Source: Albidovulum marisflavi (lineage in GTDB: Bacteria; Pseudomonadota; Alphaproteobacteria; Rhodobacterales; Rhodobacteraceae). From it: DNA of 64,000 nt. The stretch covers positions 248,001-312,000 of the forward strand of contig NZ_JAOWKY010000004.1 in the NCBI RefSeq assembly GCF_025751435.1, in the 5' to 3' direction. The translations under genes were made by a program, and so were the position numbers. Shown one piece after another: positions 16,648 to 25,441 of the stretch. A model generated the notes under the pieces. The model was not told where the DNA came from. It was given only the letters and a program-made list of their open reading frames with translations, and did no database searches. Each line of letters starts with the position of its first letter. The stretch's first letter is position 1.

Positions 16648-16675
16648 TCAGGCGCAAACCGGAAAGGAAAAAGGC

Positions 16676-17440
16676 ATGGCGCTTCCCGAATTTTCCATGC
16701 GTCAGCTTCTTGAAGCTGGCGTTCACTACGGCCACCAGACGCAGCGCTGGAACCCGCGCATGGCCGAGTATATCTATGGCGACCGCAACGGCATCCACAT
16801 CATCGACCTGACGCAGACGGTTCCGATGCTTGACGCCGCGCTGAACGTCATCCGCGAAACCGTCGCGAAGGGCGGTCGCATCCTGTTCGTCGGCACCAAG
16901 CGCCAGGCCTCCAAGGCCGTGGCCGAGGCCGCTGAAAAGTGCGCGCAGTACTACATGAACCACCGCTGGCTCGGTGGCACGCTGACCAACTGGAAAACCG
17001 TTTCCCAGTCGATCGCCCGCCTCAAGCACATCGACGAAGTCATGGTTTCGGGCGCCGAAGGCCTGACCAAGAAAGAGCGCCTTGGCATGGAGCGCGAGCA
17101 GGCCAAACTGCAAGCCTCGCTTGGCGGCATCCGTGAAATGGGCGGCCTGCCGGACCTGCTGTTCGTCATCGACGTGAACAAGGAAGACCTGGCCATCCTC
17201 GAGGCGCAGAAGCTGGGCATTCCGGTTGTCGCGATCGTCGACACCAACTGCTCGCCCAAGGGCGTTGATTACGTGATCCCGGGCAACGACGACGCATCGC
17301 GCGCGATCGCACTTTACTGCGATCTCGTCAGCCGCGCGGCGCTTGACGGCATGTCCGCCCAAATGGGCGCGGCAGGCATCGACCTTGGCGCGCTTTCCGA
17401 AGCGCCCGCCGAGGAAGCGGCCGAAGACGCCGAAGCCTGA
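16676..17440 (+). CDS. rpsB: 30S ribosomal protein S2
   Basis: S2 is a surface protein of the small subunit required for S1 binding. The 254-residue sequence begins [20 protein letters not shown] and has the two S2 signatures, [17 protein letters not shown] near 23-39 and [19 protein letters not shown] near 158-176. The acidic alanine-rich tail is common in alphaproteobacteria. It is followed by tsf after 95 bases containing two hairpins, the classical rpsB-tsf arrangement. Confidence 0.98.
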   Translation: MALPEFSMRQLLEAGVHYGHQTQRWNPRMAEYIYGDRNGIHIIDLTQTVPMLDAALNVIRETVAKGGRILFVGTKRQASKAVAEAAEKCAQYYMNHRWLGGTLTNWKTVSQSIARLKHIDEVMVSGAEGLTKKERLGMEREQAKLQASLGGIREMGGLPDLLFVIDVNKEDLAILEAQKLGIPVVAIVDTNCSPKGVDYVIPGNDDASRAIALYCDLVSRAALDGMSAQMGAAGIDLGALSEAPAEEAAEDAEA

Positions 17441-17447
17441 GCCGGGG

Positions 17448-17502
17448 CAGGGGCGTTGGGCCCCTGTCACACCTCTTTCATCGGGCGGGGATATTCCCCG
17501 CC
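17448..17502 (+). promoter_or_regulatory. Two hairpins between rpsB and tsf
   Basis: CAGGGG (17448-17453)/CCCCTG (17461-17466) and GGCGGGGA (17484-17491)/TCCCCGCC (17495-17502) are perfect stems. Neither is followed by a T run, so they are more likely partial attenuators or RNA-processing/stability elements than full terminators. Confidence 0.45.
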
Positions 17503-17535
17503 TGACCCATTGGATAAACACGAAGGAGAGCCACC

Positions 17536-18444
17536 ATGGCGATCACCGCTCAGATGGTGAAGGAACTGCGCGAATCGACCGGCGCAGGCATGATGGATGC
17601 CAAGAAGGCACTGACCGAAACCAACGGTGACATGGAAGCCGCCGTTGACTGGCTGCGCACCAAGGGCCTTGCCAAAGCCGCCAAGAAAGCCGACCGCGTC
17701 GCGGCCGAGGGCCTGATCGGTGTCGCCGTCAAGGATGGCCGCGGTGTCGCGATCGAGATCAACTCGGAGACCGACTTCGTCGCTAAGAACGCCGACTTCC
17801 AGCAGATGGTGCGCGACATCACCGAACTGGCGCTGCAGACCGGCGACACTCTTGAAGTGCTGAAGGCCACGCATCTGAATGGCAAGCCGGTCGAGGACGT
17901 CATCACCGACGCGATCGCCCGCATCGGTGAAAACATGACGCTGCGCCGGATGCACCTGCTCGAAGGCGACAACGTGGTGTCTTATGTCCACTCGGCAGCG
18001 GCCGAGGGCATGGGCAAGATCGGCGTTCTGGTCGCCGTGAAGGGCCCGTCGGAAAAGGCGCGGGAAATCGGCAAGCAGTTCGCAATGCACATTGCCGCGA
18101 CCTCGCCGCTGTCGCTGTCCGAAGCGACGCTGGACGCCGATCTGGTCGAGCGTGAACTGCAGGTGCAGACCGCCAAGGCTCTGGAAGAAAACGCTTCTTC
18201 GTCCAAGCCGAAGCCGGATGCCGTGATCCACAACAACATCATCCCGGGCCGCATGAAGAAATTCATGGCCGAGAACACGCTGCTGGGTCAGCAGTTCGTG
18301 ATCAACCCCGACGTCACGGTCGAACAGGCCGCGAAAGAGGCCGGGGTCGAGATCACCGGCTTCGCCCGTGTCGCCGTCGGCGAGGGCATCGAGAAGAAGG
18401 AAGAGGATTTCGCGGCCGAGGTCGCCAAGACCCGCGGCGCCTGA
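17536..18444 (+). CDS. tsf: Elongation factor Ts
   Basis: EF-Ts exchanges GDP on EF-Tu during translation. The 302 residues are the normal length. The N-terminal UBA-like module reads [20 protein letters not shown] and [21 protein letters not shown], followed by the [17 protein letters not shown] linker and the core motif [12 protein letters not shown] near 74-85. It is transcribed with rpsB and ends at a strong terminator. Confidence 0.98.
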   Translation: MAITAQMVKELRESTGAGMMDAKKALTETNGDMEAAVDWLRTKGLAKAAKKADRVAAEGLIGVAVKDGRGVAIEINSETDFVAKNADFQQMVRDITELALQTGDTLEVLKATHLNGKPVEDVITDAIARIGENMTLRRMHLLEGDNVVSYVHSAAAEGMGKIGVLVAVKGPSEKAREIGKQFAMHIAATSPLSLSEATLDADLVERELQVQTAKALEENASSSKPKPDAVIHNNIIPGRMKKFMAENTLLGQQFVINPDVTVEQAAKEAGVEITGFARVAVGEGIEKKEEDFAAEVAKTRGA

Positions 18445-18467
18445 TCCGCGCATCTGATCCTCAAAGG

Positions 18468-18493
18468 CGGCCGGCTTGTCCGGCCGTTTTTTT
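18468..18493 (+). terminator. Intrinsic terminator of rpsB-tsf
   Basis: CGGCCGG (18468-18474) and CCGGCCG (18480-18486) form a 7-bp stem with a 5-base loop, followed by seven T. Confidence 0.85.
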
Positions 18494-18540
18494 CGTGCTG
18501 CAAGCCAATGGCTGGCAGTCGCGAAGCAGAGTGCTTCCTG

Positions 18541-19296
18541 CTAGCCGCGATACATGAATATCTGGTTCAGCAACGACGCCTTAAGCAGCGCTTGCGCGGT
18601 TGTCTGCGCGGAAAGCGCCTCTCTTGCCAGTCGCAAGTGCTTGTCGACGGTGGCGGGCGTGACGCCAAGCAGGACCGATATGTCCTGAATGCTCTTGCCA
18701 TCGCCGACCCACTCCAGAACCTCCCGCTGGCGGGGTGTCAGGGGCTGACGTGGCGACTTGAAGGGCAGGGCATTGAGCTTCAAATGGGCAAGCCGGCACA
18801 GGAACTCGATCTTCTGGCCGTGTTTGGACCAGATCCCGTCCATGTGGTCCTGGTCGCGGTGGCGTGCGCACAGGCCGATGGCCCCTTTTGTCTTGATCGA
18901 CGCATCGCGGAAGCTGATCGAGTAGCCCGCCAGCAGCCCGTATCTTCGGTTCAGCTCAAGCACCTTGGCCTCGGCTTCACTAAGGCCACCCGCTTGCACC
19001 CGCTCTCCGATCAGGCGCCAGGATGCCACGCCTTCGTTCGCCAGTGCCCATTGCACCATGGGGCCGTGAACGAACAGGCCGGAATGCACGAACGCGTCCA
19101 GATAGTCCTTGGGGTGATTGGACAGGACCAGGAATTCGTCCTCCAATCCCAGCGAATTGGCGGTGCGGGCGCGGGTGATGCCGTACAGCAAACCGTCCAC
19201 GCCGAAATTGGACATGCTTTTGACAAGTGTCGCCCAGGTTTCGTCGATGGTCCGGGCGTTCAATATGGTTGTCGCGTGCTCGATGAACTGGACCAT
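18541..19296 (-). CDS. LuxR-family regulator, solo, with autoinducer-binding-like domain
   Basis: A 251-residue protein with an N-terminal autoinducer-binding-like domain (about 15-175) and a GerE helix-turn-helix (about 184-246, LTPRQREVLEWVGDGKSIQDIS and TVDKHLRLAREAL). Aligned by eye to TraR, the acyl-homoserine-lactone contacts W57, Y61 and D70 become Y65, F69 and G78, while P79 and W93 are kept. No luxI-type gene is in the window. It is therefore a LuxR solo whose ligand may not be a standard acyl-homoserine lactone. ATG at 19296 is chosen; upstream in-frame codons look non-coding. Confidence 0.88.
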   Translation of the reverse strand: MVQFIEHATTILNARTIDETWATLVKSMSNFGVDGLLYGITRARTANSLGLEDEFLVLSNHPKDYLDAFVHSGLFVHGPMVQWALANEGVASWRLIGERVQAGGLSEAEAKVLELNRRYGLLAGYSISFRDASIKTKGAIGLCARHRDQDHMDGIWSKHGQKIEFLCRLAHLKLNALPFKSPRQPLTPRQREVLEWVGDGKSIQDISVLLGVTPATVDKHLRLAREALSAQTTAQALLKASLLNQIFMYRG

Positions 19297-19487
19297 TAGA
19301 ATGCTCAGACGCCCGGCTCGGATGTAGCCAAAACGAAGATCGAGAGATCGATACTGTCCAACGCGCAAAGATCCTGCTTCGAACTCGGCAAAATGCGTCC
19401 CGGTCGGCGCGGCACGCCCGGTTACGCTAATAATATTTCCGAAATAAGATCAATCCTTTAACAAGAGAAAAATTGGCGCATTTTTGG

Positions 19488-20375
19488 TTACAGCTTGTTA
19501 ATCGGAACCTTCAGATAAACCGTCTGGTTGTCCTCGGGTTTGGGCATCTGTCCAGCGCGCATGTTTACCTGCAAAGACGGAATGATCAGACGCGGCATGC
19601 CAAGCGTCTTGTCCCGCGCGGTCCGCATGGCCACGAAGTCCTCGATCGGCTTTCCCGCACCGACATGGACGTTCAGGGCCTTCTGCTCTCCTACAGTGGT
19701 TTCCCAGGCATAGTCGTCCCGATCGGGTGCCTTGTAGTCATGACCGACGAAAAGCCGGGTATCGTCCGGCAAGGCCAGAATGCGCTGGATTGAGTTGTAA
19801 AGATCGCTTGCCGACCCGCCTGGAAAGTCACAGCGGGCCGTGCCGAAGTCTGGCATGAACAGCGTGTCGCCGACAAAGGCGCAATCCTCGATCACATAGG
19901 TCAGGCAGGCGGGCGTATGCCCCGGCGTGTGCATGACGCGCGCCTTCAGCGATCCGATTTCAAAGGTGTCTCCGTCCTCGAACAGCCGGTCGAACTGGCT
20001 GCCGTCACGTTGGAATTCGGTCCCTTCGTTGAATATCTTGCCAAAGGTATCCTGCACGACGGTGATGTTCGCCCCGATGCCGATCTTGCCGCCCAGCCTT
20101 TCCTGAATGTAGGGCGCGGCCGAAAGGTGATCGGCATGGACGTGGGTTTCAAGAATCCAACTTGCTTCCAGCCCTGACGAACGGACATGGTCGATGATCC
20201 GGTCCGCCGAAGTCGTGTCCGTCCGTCCCGCGGCGTAATCAAAGTCCAGGACGGAATCTATGATCGCACAGGTCTTGCTGCCGGGATCACGCACCACCAG
20301 GGACACCGTGTTTGTGGCCTCGTCGAAGAAGGCGGTTACATCGCACGTCTTGCGGGGGGTCGCGTCTGCGCTCAT
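19488..20375 (-). CDS. MBL-fold persulfide dioxygenase-like hydrolase (Blh/ETHE1 type)
   Basis: A 295-residue metallo-beta-lactamase-fold protein. Iron ligands appear in THVHADH near 77-83, HTPGH near 150, the aspartate in CAFVGDTLF, and VGHDYK near 211. The FPGGSASDLYNSIQRIL stretch and overall length match the ETHE1/Blh group, which oxidises glutathione persulfide to sulfite and is involved in sulfide detoxification. It appears to be monocistronic. Its promoter contains a palindrome that could bind a sulfide-responsive repressor. The catalytic assignment is by family only. Confidence 0.82.
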   Translation of the reverse strand: MSADATPRKTCDVTAFFDEATNTVSLVVRDPGSKTCAIIDSVLDFDYAAGRTDTTSADRIIDHVRSSGLEASWILETHVHADHLSAAPYIQERLGGKIGIGANITVVQDTFGKIFNEGTEFQRDGSQFDRLFEDGDTFEIGSLKARVMHTPGHTPACLTYVIEDCAFVGDTLFMPDFGTARCDFPGGSASDLYNSIQRILALPDDTRLFVGHDYKAPDRDDYAWETTVGEQKALNVHVGAGKPIEDFVAMRTARDKTLGMPRLIIPSLQVNMRAGQMPKPEDNQTVYLKVPINKL

Positions 20376-20413
20376 CTGGATAGCTCCTTTTGACGCAAGG
20401 TAGGTATCGGGCC

Positions 20414-20441
20414 TTTATATTTCAACAATCGAATATGTTAA
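20414..20441 (-). promoter_or_regulatory. Promoter and palindromic operator of the Blh-like gene
   Basis: On the minus strand TTAACA (20436-20441) and TATAAA (20414-20419) are 16 bases apart. Their spacer is filled by the palindrome ATATT (20417-20421) / AATAT (20432-20436), which also fits ATTT-N8-GAAT on the plus strand. I recall ATTC-N8-GAAT as the operator of the persulfide sensor SqrR in Rhodobacter, so this is one mismatch away. A repressor bound here would block RNA polymerase. Confidence 0.5.
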
Positions 20442-21109
20442 CGCCCGGCCGACAGATCCTGAATGATAGCCGGCAGTTCGTCGAAATGGAAAAACTCTGC
20501 GGCAAAGCTGATTTCATCCTTCGGAACGCGCAGATAGCCTTCGGTGTAGAGCACGAATGCCATGCCGGCTGCCTGGGCCGTTGCCGCGTCAACCTCGCTG
20601 TCGCCGACAAATATCGCTTTGGTGCCCAGGGCGTCGCGGGCGGCAAGCAAAGGCTCCGGCGCAGGCTTCTTCTGGGGCAGGCTGTCGCCAGCTATGATGG
20701 CATCAAACCGGTCAAGCAGGTCAAGCGACCTAAGAACGGCATTTGTGGCGCCGTTGGGCTTGTTCGTGCAGATTCCCAGCCGATGCCCCTTGTTCCGAAG
20801 AGTTTCAAGGGCCTCGATCACGCCGGGAAAGACGACGGTTTCGACCGCGGCGTGGGCTGAATAATCGGCGCTGACACGCGCGGCCAGCTCGGCGTGGCGA
20901 CTTTCGTCGATGCCGCATTCCTTCATCACACGCGCAACCAGAACCGGCAGGCCGTTCCCGACGAACCCTTGAACCGTTGACCGCGAAAGTGGCGCCAGCC
21001 CTTCTTCGGCCAACATCCGGTTCACAGCCGCCTGGATGTCCGGCACGGAGTCCAGCAGCGTGCCATCCAGATCGAAAATGACCGAGGGCAGGGCGGTCAG
21101 GTCCGCCAT
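20438..21109 (-). CDS. gph: Phosphoglycolate phosphatase (HAD superfamily)
   Basis: A 223-residue HAD hydrolase. Motif I is FDLDGTLLDS near 13-22, motif II the threonine in ICTNKP near 115, the motif III lysine in PQKKPAPEP, and motif IV FVGDSEVDAATAQAAGM near 166-182. The GTLLDSVPDI cap start is typical of Gph, which removes 2-phosphoglycolate. Start ATG at 21109 lies inside the end of the upstream thioredoxin-fold gene by 13 bases, so the two are coupled. Confidence 0.87.
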   Translation of the reverse strand: MADLTALPSVIFDLDGTLLDSVPDIQAAVNRMLAEEGLAPLSRSTVQGFVGNGLPVLVARVMKECGIDESRHAELAARVSADYSAHAAVETVVFPGVIEALETLRNKGHRLGICTNKPNGATNAVLRSLDLLDRFDAIIAGDSLPQKKPAPEPLLAARDALGTKAIFVGDSEVDAATAQAAGMAFVLYTEGYLRVPKDEISFAAEFFHFDELPAIIQDLSAGR

Positions 21110-21648
21110 TTGATAGAGCACCCCATCGAGGCGACCTGTTCCCGCGGCCCCTCGCCGGTTTCTGCCACAAGCTTCATGGCTTCGAACAGTTCACGCCGGG
21201 CATCCGGGGACGCGGCCTGCCGGCCCGAGGCATCAAGCCGGCCGCGATACTGCAGTTCACCGGCCGCGTTGAAGCCAAAGAAATCAGGCGTGCAGGCGGC
21301 GTCATAGGCCCGCGCCACGTCCTGCGTTTCGTCGTGAAGATAGGGAAACGTAAATCCTTCGGAGTCCGCCAGCGCGCGCATGTTTGCGAAACTGTCGTCG
21401 GGGTAGGCGGTCGCGTCGTTCGCGCATATCGCTGCCACGCCGATGCCAAGTGACTGAAGCTCACGAGCGTCGCGCAGGATCCGGTCAAGAACGGAACGGA
21501 CATAGGGGCAATGGTTGCAGATGAACATGATCAGCGCACCCTTCGGGCCGGCTATGTCCTTCAGCGACCAATTCCGCCCGTCGGTTCCGGGCAGGGTGAA
21601 GTCCGGTGCTTTCCAGCCGAAATTGCAGACGGGAGGGCTGACGGCCAT
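21097..21648 (-). CDS. Thioredoxin-fold redoxin (AhpC/TSA-like, CNHCPYV type)
   Basis: A 183-residue cytoplasmic redoxin beginning with the peroxiredoxin-like APDFTLPGTDGRNWSL, then FICNHCPYVRSVLDRI with a CxxC-like Cys-Asn-His-Cys motif near 44-47, and PDFFGFNAAGELQYRGRLD near 121-139. Such proteins are conserved but poorly characterised; a thiol-reductase or resistance-associated redoxin role is possible. GAGGAG precedes the start. It is 10 bases downstream of rpe and overlaps gph, suggesting one operon. Confidence 0.8.
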   Translation of the reverse strand: MAVSPPVCNFGWKAPDFTLPGTDGRNWSLKDIAGPKGALIMFICNHCPYVRSVLDRILRDARELQSLGIGVAAICANDATAYPDDSFANMRALADSEGFTFPYLHDETQDVARAYDAACTPDFFGFNAAGELQYRGRLDASGRQAASPDARRELFEAMKLVAETGEGPREQVASMGCSIKWRT

Positions 21649-21658
21649 GATCTTCTCC

Positions 21659-22351
21659 TCAGGCTTGCGCGGCGGTCGCCGCGGCGCGGATGGCGGCTAT
21701 ATTCTGGCCGTAGACTTCCGGTTTGTCGACCGAACCGCCCGAAAACACGCCCGAACCCGCGACAAGCACGTCCGCGCCCGCGGCGGTGACCAGCGGCGCG
21801 GTTTCGGATGTGATACCACCGTCGATCTCGATGTGGATGGGGCGATCGCCGATCATCTTGCGAAAGGAACGGATCTTATCCAATTGAGAATGAATGAATT
21901 TTTGTCCGCCGAATCCGGGGTTCACCGTCATCACGCAGATCACGTCCACCATATCCAGCAGGTCAGCCGCCGCTGCTGCCGGCGTACCAGGGTTCAGAGC
22001 AAGGCCCGATTTTTTTCCTGTTGCGCGAATGGCTTGTAGCGTGCGGTGAATGTGGGGCCCAGCCTCGACATGCGCTGTGATCACGTCCGCACCGGCCTCG
22101 GCAAAGGCATTTATGTAGGGGTCGACTGGCGCGATCATCAGGTGCACGTCCATGACAGTCTTGATATGCGGCCGGATCGCCTTGCACATGGCGGGCCCGA
22201 ACGTCAGGTTCGGCACGAAATGTCCATCCATGACATCCACATGAACCCAGTCGGCGCCTTGGGCTTCGATGGCGCGGATTTCCTGGCCGAAGTTCGCGAA
22301 ATCTGCGGACAGGATCGATGGAGCGATCTTTATGGTGCGGTCGAAGGGCAT
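21659..22351 (-). CDS. rpe: Ribulose-phosphate 3-epimerase
   Basis: Rpe interconverts ribulose 5-phosphate and xylulose 5-phosphate in the pentose phosphate pathway (and the Calvin cycle where present). The 230-residue TIM barrel shows IAPSILSADFANFG at 9-22, WVHVDVMDGHFVPNLTFGP near 35-53, VMTVNPGFGGQKFI near 142-155 and EIDGGI near 176. The metal-binding His and Asp residues of these motifs are intact. It begins an operon with the redoxin and gph; together with Gph it would handle phosphosugar side products. Confidence 0.95.
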   Translation of the reverse strand: MPFDRTIKIAPSILSADFANFGQEIRAIEAQGADWVHVDVMDGHFVPNLTFGPAMCKAIRPHIKTVMDVHLMIAPVDPYINAFAEAGADVITAHVEAGPHIHRTLQAIRATGKKSGLALNPGTPAAAAADLLDMVDVICVMTVNPGFGGQKFIHSQLDKIRSFRKMIGDRPIHIEIDGGITSETAPLVTAAGADVLVAGSGVFSGGSVDKPEVYGQNIAAIRAAATAAQA

Positions 22352-22488
22352 GCGATCTCCGAGGCTGAGGGTGGGCGCAAGACGTGTAACCGTGTAGACC
22401 GCAACGGTCCAGCGATGTTTAGTTCGTCTGGCTTCCCTTGGTTTACATAATACCGATTATCGGATAACCGGATGCACACATCTGGCTG

Positions 22489-23658
22489 TCAAGCAGTTGC
22501 CCCTGCCGCTGGCGCAAGGTCCAGCCGAACTCCTCTGCGCCATACTCCGGCAAGATGCAGGCCCTGATCAAGGAACACGAAATCCGCTGAGCGTCCCGGC
22601 GACAGATGCCCGCATCGGTCATGCAGTCCGGCAACGCCCGCCGGAACCGAGGTCGCCATCGCCAGTGCGCGATCCAGCGGCAAACCGACATCGCGTGTCA
22701 TGACCCTGAGCGCGCCGGCGAGATCCAGGTCGGCACCGGCAAGCGTTCCGTCCTCAAGCGTCAGCCGGCCGTCATTGCGCAGGATCTGCCGACCGTTGAG
22801 CGTGAATCGAACGATCCCGGATCCTGCGGTCGCCATCGCGTCCGAGACCAGGAAGATCTGCCCCGGACCTCGCTTGGCCGCCAATGCCGCACGGATGACT
22901 GCCGGATGCGCATGAATGCCATCAGCGATCAATCCCGCGCTTAGCCCGCCGCAATCCAGTGCGGCTCCGACAAGGCCCGGATTGCGGCTGCCAAGCTGGC
23001 TCATGGCGTTGAACAGGTGCGTTGCCACCCTAGCCCCTGCCCCGACCGCCACCAGACAGGTGTCATAGTCCGCGTCCGTGTGGCCCAAAGACACGATGAT
23101 GCCCGCCGCGCAAAGCGCCCTGATCTGTTCCGGTTTCACGGACTCGGGTGCGACCGTCACCATAAGACGCGGCAATCGACGCGCGGCATCGGCAAGGAAG
23201 CCTACATCTGCGCCCTCCATCGGGCGGATCAGGCGTGGGTCGTGCGCACCCTTGCGCGCAATCGAAAGGTGCGGCCCTTCCAGATGAAGTCCAGCGATCC
23301 CTGGCACAGCCGCCGCCACCGCGGCCTCGGTCGCCTTGACAGCGGCTCGGGTCTTCTCGGGCGTGTCCGTGATCAGTGTCGGGAAGATCGTGGTGGCGCC
23401 AAGACCGCCATGCGCCTTGCCCATGCGCTCAAGGGTTTCAACCGTCGGCGCATCGTTCAGCATCACGCCGTCACCGCCATTCAGTTGAAGATCGACGAAG
23501 CCGGGGGCGATCGTGCCCTGCCCCAGGTCGACGTGTTTGGCATCGCAGGGGGCGGCCGGTGCGATCCCGACGACGTGGCCGTCCTGGACGATCAAGGCGC
23601 CGGGGCCAAGATGCTCTCCGTCGAAGATGCGCGCGGCCGTGTATGCGATCGTCGTCAT
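22489..23658 (-). CDS. nagA: N-acetylglucosamine-6-phosphate deacetylase
   Basis: NagA hydrolyses GlcNAc-6-phosphate to glucosamine-6-phosphate and acetate. The 389-residue amidohydrolase carries GFVDLQLNGGDGVMLND near 53-69, the metal-ligand segment HLEGPHLS near 124-131, SLGHTDADYD near 190, ATHLFNAMSQL near 210-220, and SDAMATAGSG near 275. It is the last gene of the four-gene minus arm of the amino-sugar cluster and overlaps the deaminase gene by four bases. Confidence 0.95.
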   Translation of the reverse strand: MTTIAYTAARIFDGEHLGPGALIVQDGHVVGIAPAAPCDAKHVDLGQGTIAPGFVDLQLNGGDGVMLNDAPTVETLERMGKAHGGLGATTIFPTLITDTPEKTRAAVKATEAAVAAAVPGIAGLHLEGPHLSIARKGAHDPRLIRPMEGADVGFLADAARRLPRLMVTVAPESVKPEQIRALCAAGIIVSLGHTDADYDTCLVAVGAGARVATHLFNAMSQLGSRNPGLVGAALDCGGLSAGLIADGIHAHPAVIRAALAAKRGPGQIFLVSDAMATAGSGIVRFTLNGRQILRNDGRLTLEDGTLAGADLDLAGALRVMTRDVGLPLDRALAMATSVPAGVAGLHDRCGHLSPGRSADFVFLDQGLHLAGVWRRGVRLDLAPAAGATA

Positions 23659-24680
23659 AGCGTCTGGGTCACCTTGTTCAGATGGCGTGGCGTGTCCGGA
23701 TTGACGCCACGCGAACGTGCCACCTGTTCAACCATGGCGTAGAAGCTGACGATCAGCGCGATCGGGTCTGTCAGCGGGTGATCGGTACGAACAAACGGAA
23801 GCGGCGTCGCCTTTCGTGCGCGGTCCGAAGTTGCGAAGACGCGTGCGCCCTTCCCCGCCAACGCGTCCGCGACCTCTACCACGCTTTCTTGCGCCGCGTC
23901 GGCGGCGGTCAGGGCCAGCACAGGGAAGTCCGCACCCACGATCGACACCGGACCATGCAGAACTTCGGCCGATGAATAGCTTTCGGCGTGGATCTGGCAG
24001 GTTTCCTTGAATTTAAGCGCCGCCTCGCCGGAAATCGCGAAGGATGGCCCGCGCCCGATCGTGTAAAGTGAGCCGGCTTCGCGCATCACCTCGGCCAGCG
24101 GCGACCAGTCGGTGCGCGCCGCAGCGTCAAGCTGCGCGGGAAGGTTGGCAATCGCGGCGCGCAGACGCGCGTCGCCGGCCCATTCAGCGATCATCGCCAG
24201 ACCCGCGACGGCCGAAGTGACGAAGGTCTTCGTCGCCGCGACGGAAAGCTCGGCTCCTGCGTGAATGTCCAGTATCGCCTCCGCGGCCTCGCACAGGGGG
24301 GAACTGAGGTTGTTCGTCACCGCCACCGTAAGCGCCCCCGCCTGGCGCGCGGCGCTGGTCAGCTGCACGATGTCGGGGCTTTTCCCGGATTGCGAAACCG
24401 ACAGGCATAGCGCCCCCCCAAGCTTCAGGCGCGCGCCATAGATCGAGGCGATCGAAGGACCAAGCGAGGCGACGGGAAGCCCAAGCGTCAGTTCGGCAGC
24501 ATATTTAAGGTAGGTGCAGGCGTGATCCGAGGACCCGCGCGCAATCGTCGCGATATAGGCCGGATCAAGGTCGCGCGCGGATTTGGCCGTGGCACGGATC
24601 GCGGGACCGCCCTTGTCCAAGAGCCGCGCCACCGCTTCGGGGATCTCCAACAGCTCGCGCTGCATCTGGCTTGTGGTCAT
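23655..24680 (-). CDS. SIS-domain glucosamine-6-phosphate deaminase/isomerase (NagB-II type)
   Basis: A 341-residue protein with two SIS domains and no glutaminase domain, resembling the isomerase half of GlmS. Sugar-phosphate binding stretches are ARGSSDHACTYLKY near 48-61, SQSGKSPDI near 95-103, and EAALKFKETCQIHAESYSSAEVLHGP near 223-248 (read in parts). In nag clusters this family replaces hexameric NagB, converting glucosamine-6-phosphate to fructose-6-phosphate and ammonia. The position between nagA and the regulator fits that role; an AgaS-like galactosamine enzyme is the alternative. Confidence 0.85.
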   Translation of the reverse strand: MTTSQMQRELLEIPEAVARLLDKGGPAIRATAKSARDLDPAYIATIARGSSDHACTYLKYAAELTLGLPVASLGPSIASIYGARLKLGGALCLSVSQSGKSPDIVQLTSAARQAGALTVAVTNNLSSPLCEAAEAILDIHAGAELSVAATKTFVTSAVAGLAMIAEWAGDARLRAAIANLPAQLDAAARTDWSPLAEVMREAGSLYTIGRGPSFAISGEAALKFKETCQIHAESYSSAEVLHGPVSIVGADFPVLALTAADAAQESVVEVADALAGKGARVFATSDRARKATPLPFVRTDHPLTDPIALIVSFYAMVEQVARSRGVNPDTPRHLNKVTQTL

Positions 24681-25441
24681 GCGCCTTGCTCCGGGATGCG
24701 AAGTTCGGCGACAAAATCGTAGGCGTCGCCGCGATATAGCGAACGGGTGAACTCTGCCACCCGGCCCTCCGGCAGATAGGATATCCGCTCGATCCGCAGA
24801 CCGGCGGCGCCGGCCGGCAGGCCCAGAAGGGCGGCGTCGGCTTCGGTCAGGTTAACGGCGGAGATCTTCTGGATGGCGCGAACGGGTCGAACCCCCGCCT
24901 GCGCCAGCACTTCGTAAAGTGAATGACTGACAGCCAGCGGGTTCGGCAGGATGTCAGGGGGAAGCGAGGCGCGCTCAACCGCCATCGGTCGACCGTCCGC
25001 CAACCGCAGACGCGCCAGCCGCGCGACCTGGTCGTCAGATCCCAGTCCCAGTGTCAGCACCTCATCGGGCGACGGCAGGAAAAGGCCCCGCTCAAGCCAG
25101 TGAGAGGCCGATCCAAGCCCGCGCCGGGCCATGTCCTCGGTAAAGGATGTCAGGCGGGACAGTGACTGTTGGACACGCGGTCGGCCCGGCGCGATCGAGG
25201 ACCCCGACCCTTGCCGTTGCACGACAAGGCCCTTGTCCACAAGCTCTGCGATCGCCTTGCGGACGGTGACACGCGACAGTTCCGTCAGCGCCGCGATTTC
25301 CCTTTCCGGCGGCAATGGCGTGTCCGGCGGCAGGATACCTTCGGTTACGCCGGCTTCGATCCTTTTGCGCAACTGAACGTAAAGCGGTCCGCCCGTGGGG
25401 CTTAGCCAGCGCTTGGGGTCCAGGTATTCGGCGATGGTCAT
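24677..25441 (-). CDS. GntR/HutC-family regulator (UTRA), probable amino-sugar regulator
   Basis: A 254-residue transcription factor: GntR winged helix at about 18-85 (PLYVQLRKRIEAGV, PPEREIAALTELSRVTVRKAI), then a UTRA effector domain at about 100-245. NagR/NagQ/DasR-type members bind GlcNAc-6-phosphate or glucosamine-6-phosphate and repress nag genes. It overlaps both its neighbours by four bases. Two identical 18-bp sites in the divergent promoter region are its likely targets. Confidence 0.9.
   Translation of the reverse strand: MTIAEYLDPKRWLSPTGGPLYVQLRKRIEAGVTEGILPPDTPLPPEREIAALTELSRVTVRKAIAELVDKGLVVQRQGSGSSIAPGRPRVQQSLSRLTSFTEDMARRGLGSASHWLERGLFLPSPDEVLTLGLGSDDQVARLARLRLADGRPMAVERASLPPDILPNPLAVSHSLYEVLAQAGVRPVRAIQKISAVNLTEADAALLGLPAGAAGLRIERISYLPEGRVAEFTRSLYRGDAYDFVAELRIPEQGA

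Noticed and set aside
17448-17502. True terminator between rpsB and tsf
   Set aside because: Both stems lack a T run, and the two genes are normally co-transcribed.
19369-19487. luxI-type synthase or lux-box near the LuxR gene
   Set aside because: No synthase-like open frame and no convincing 20-bp palindrome are present in the gap or beside the gene.
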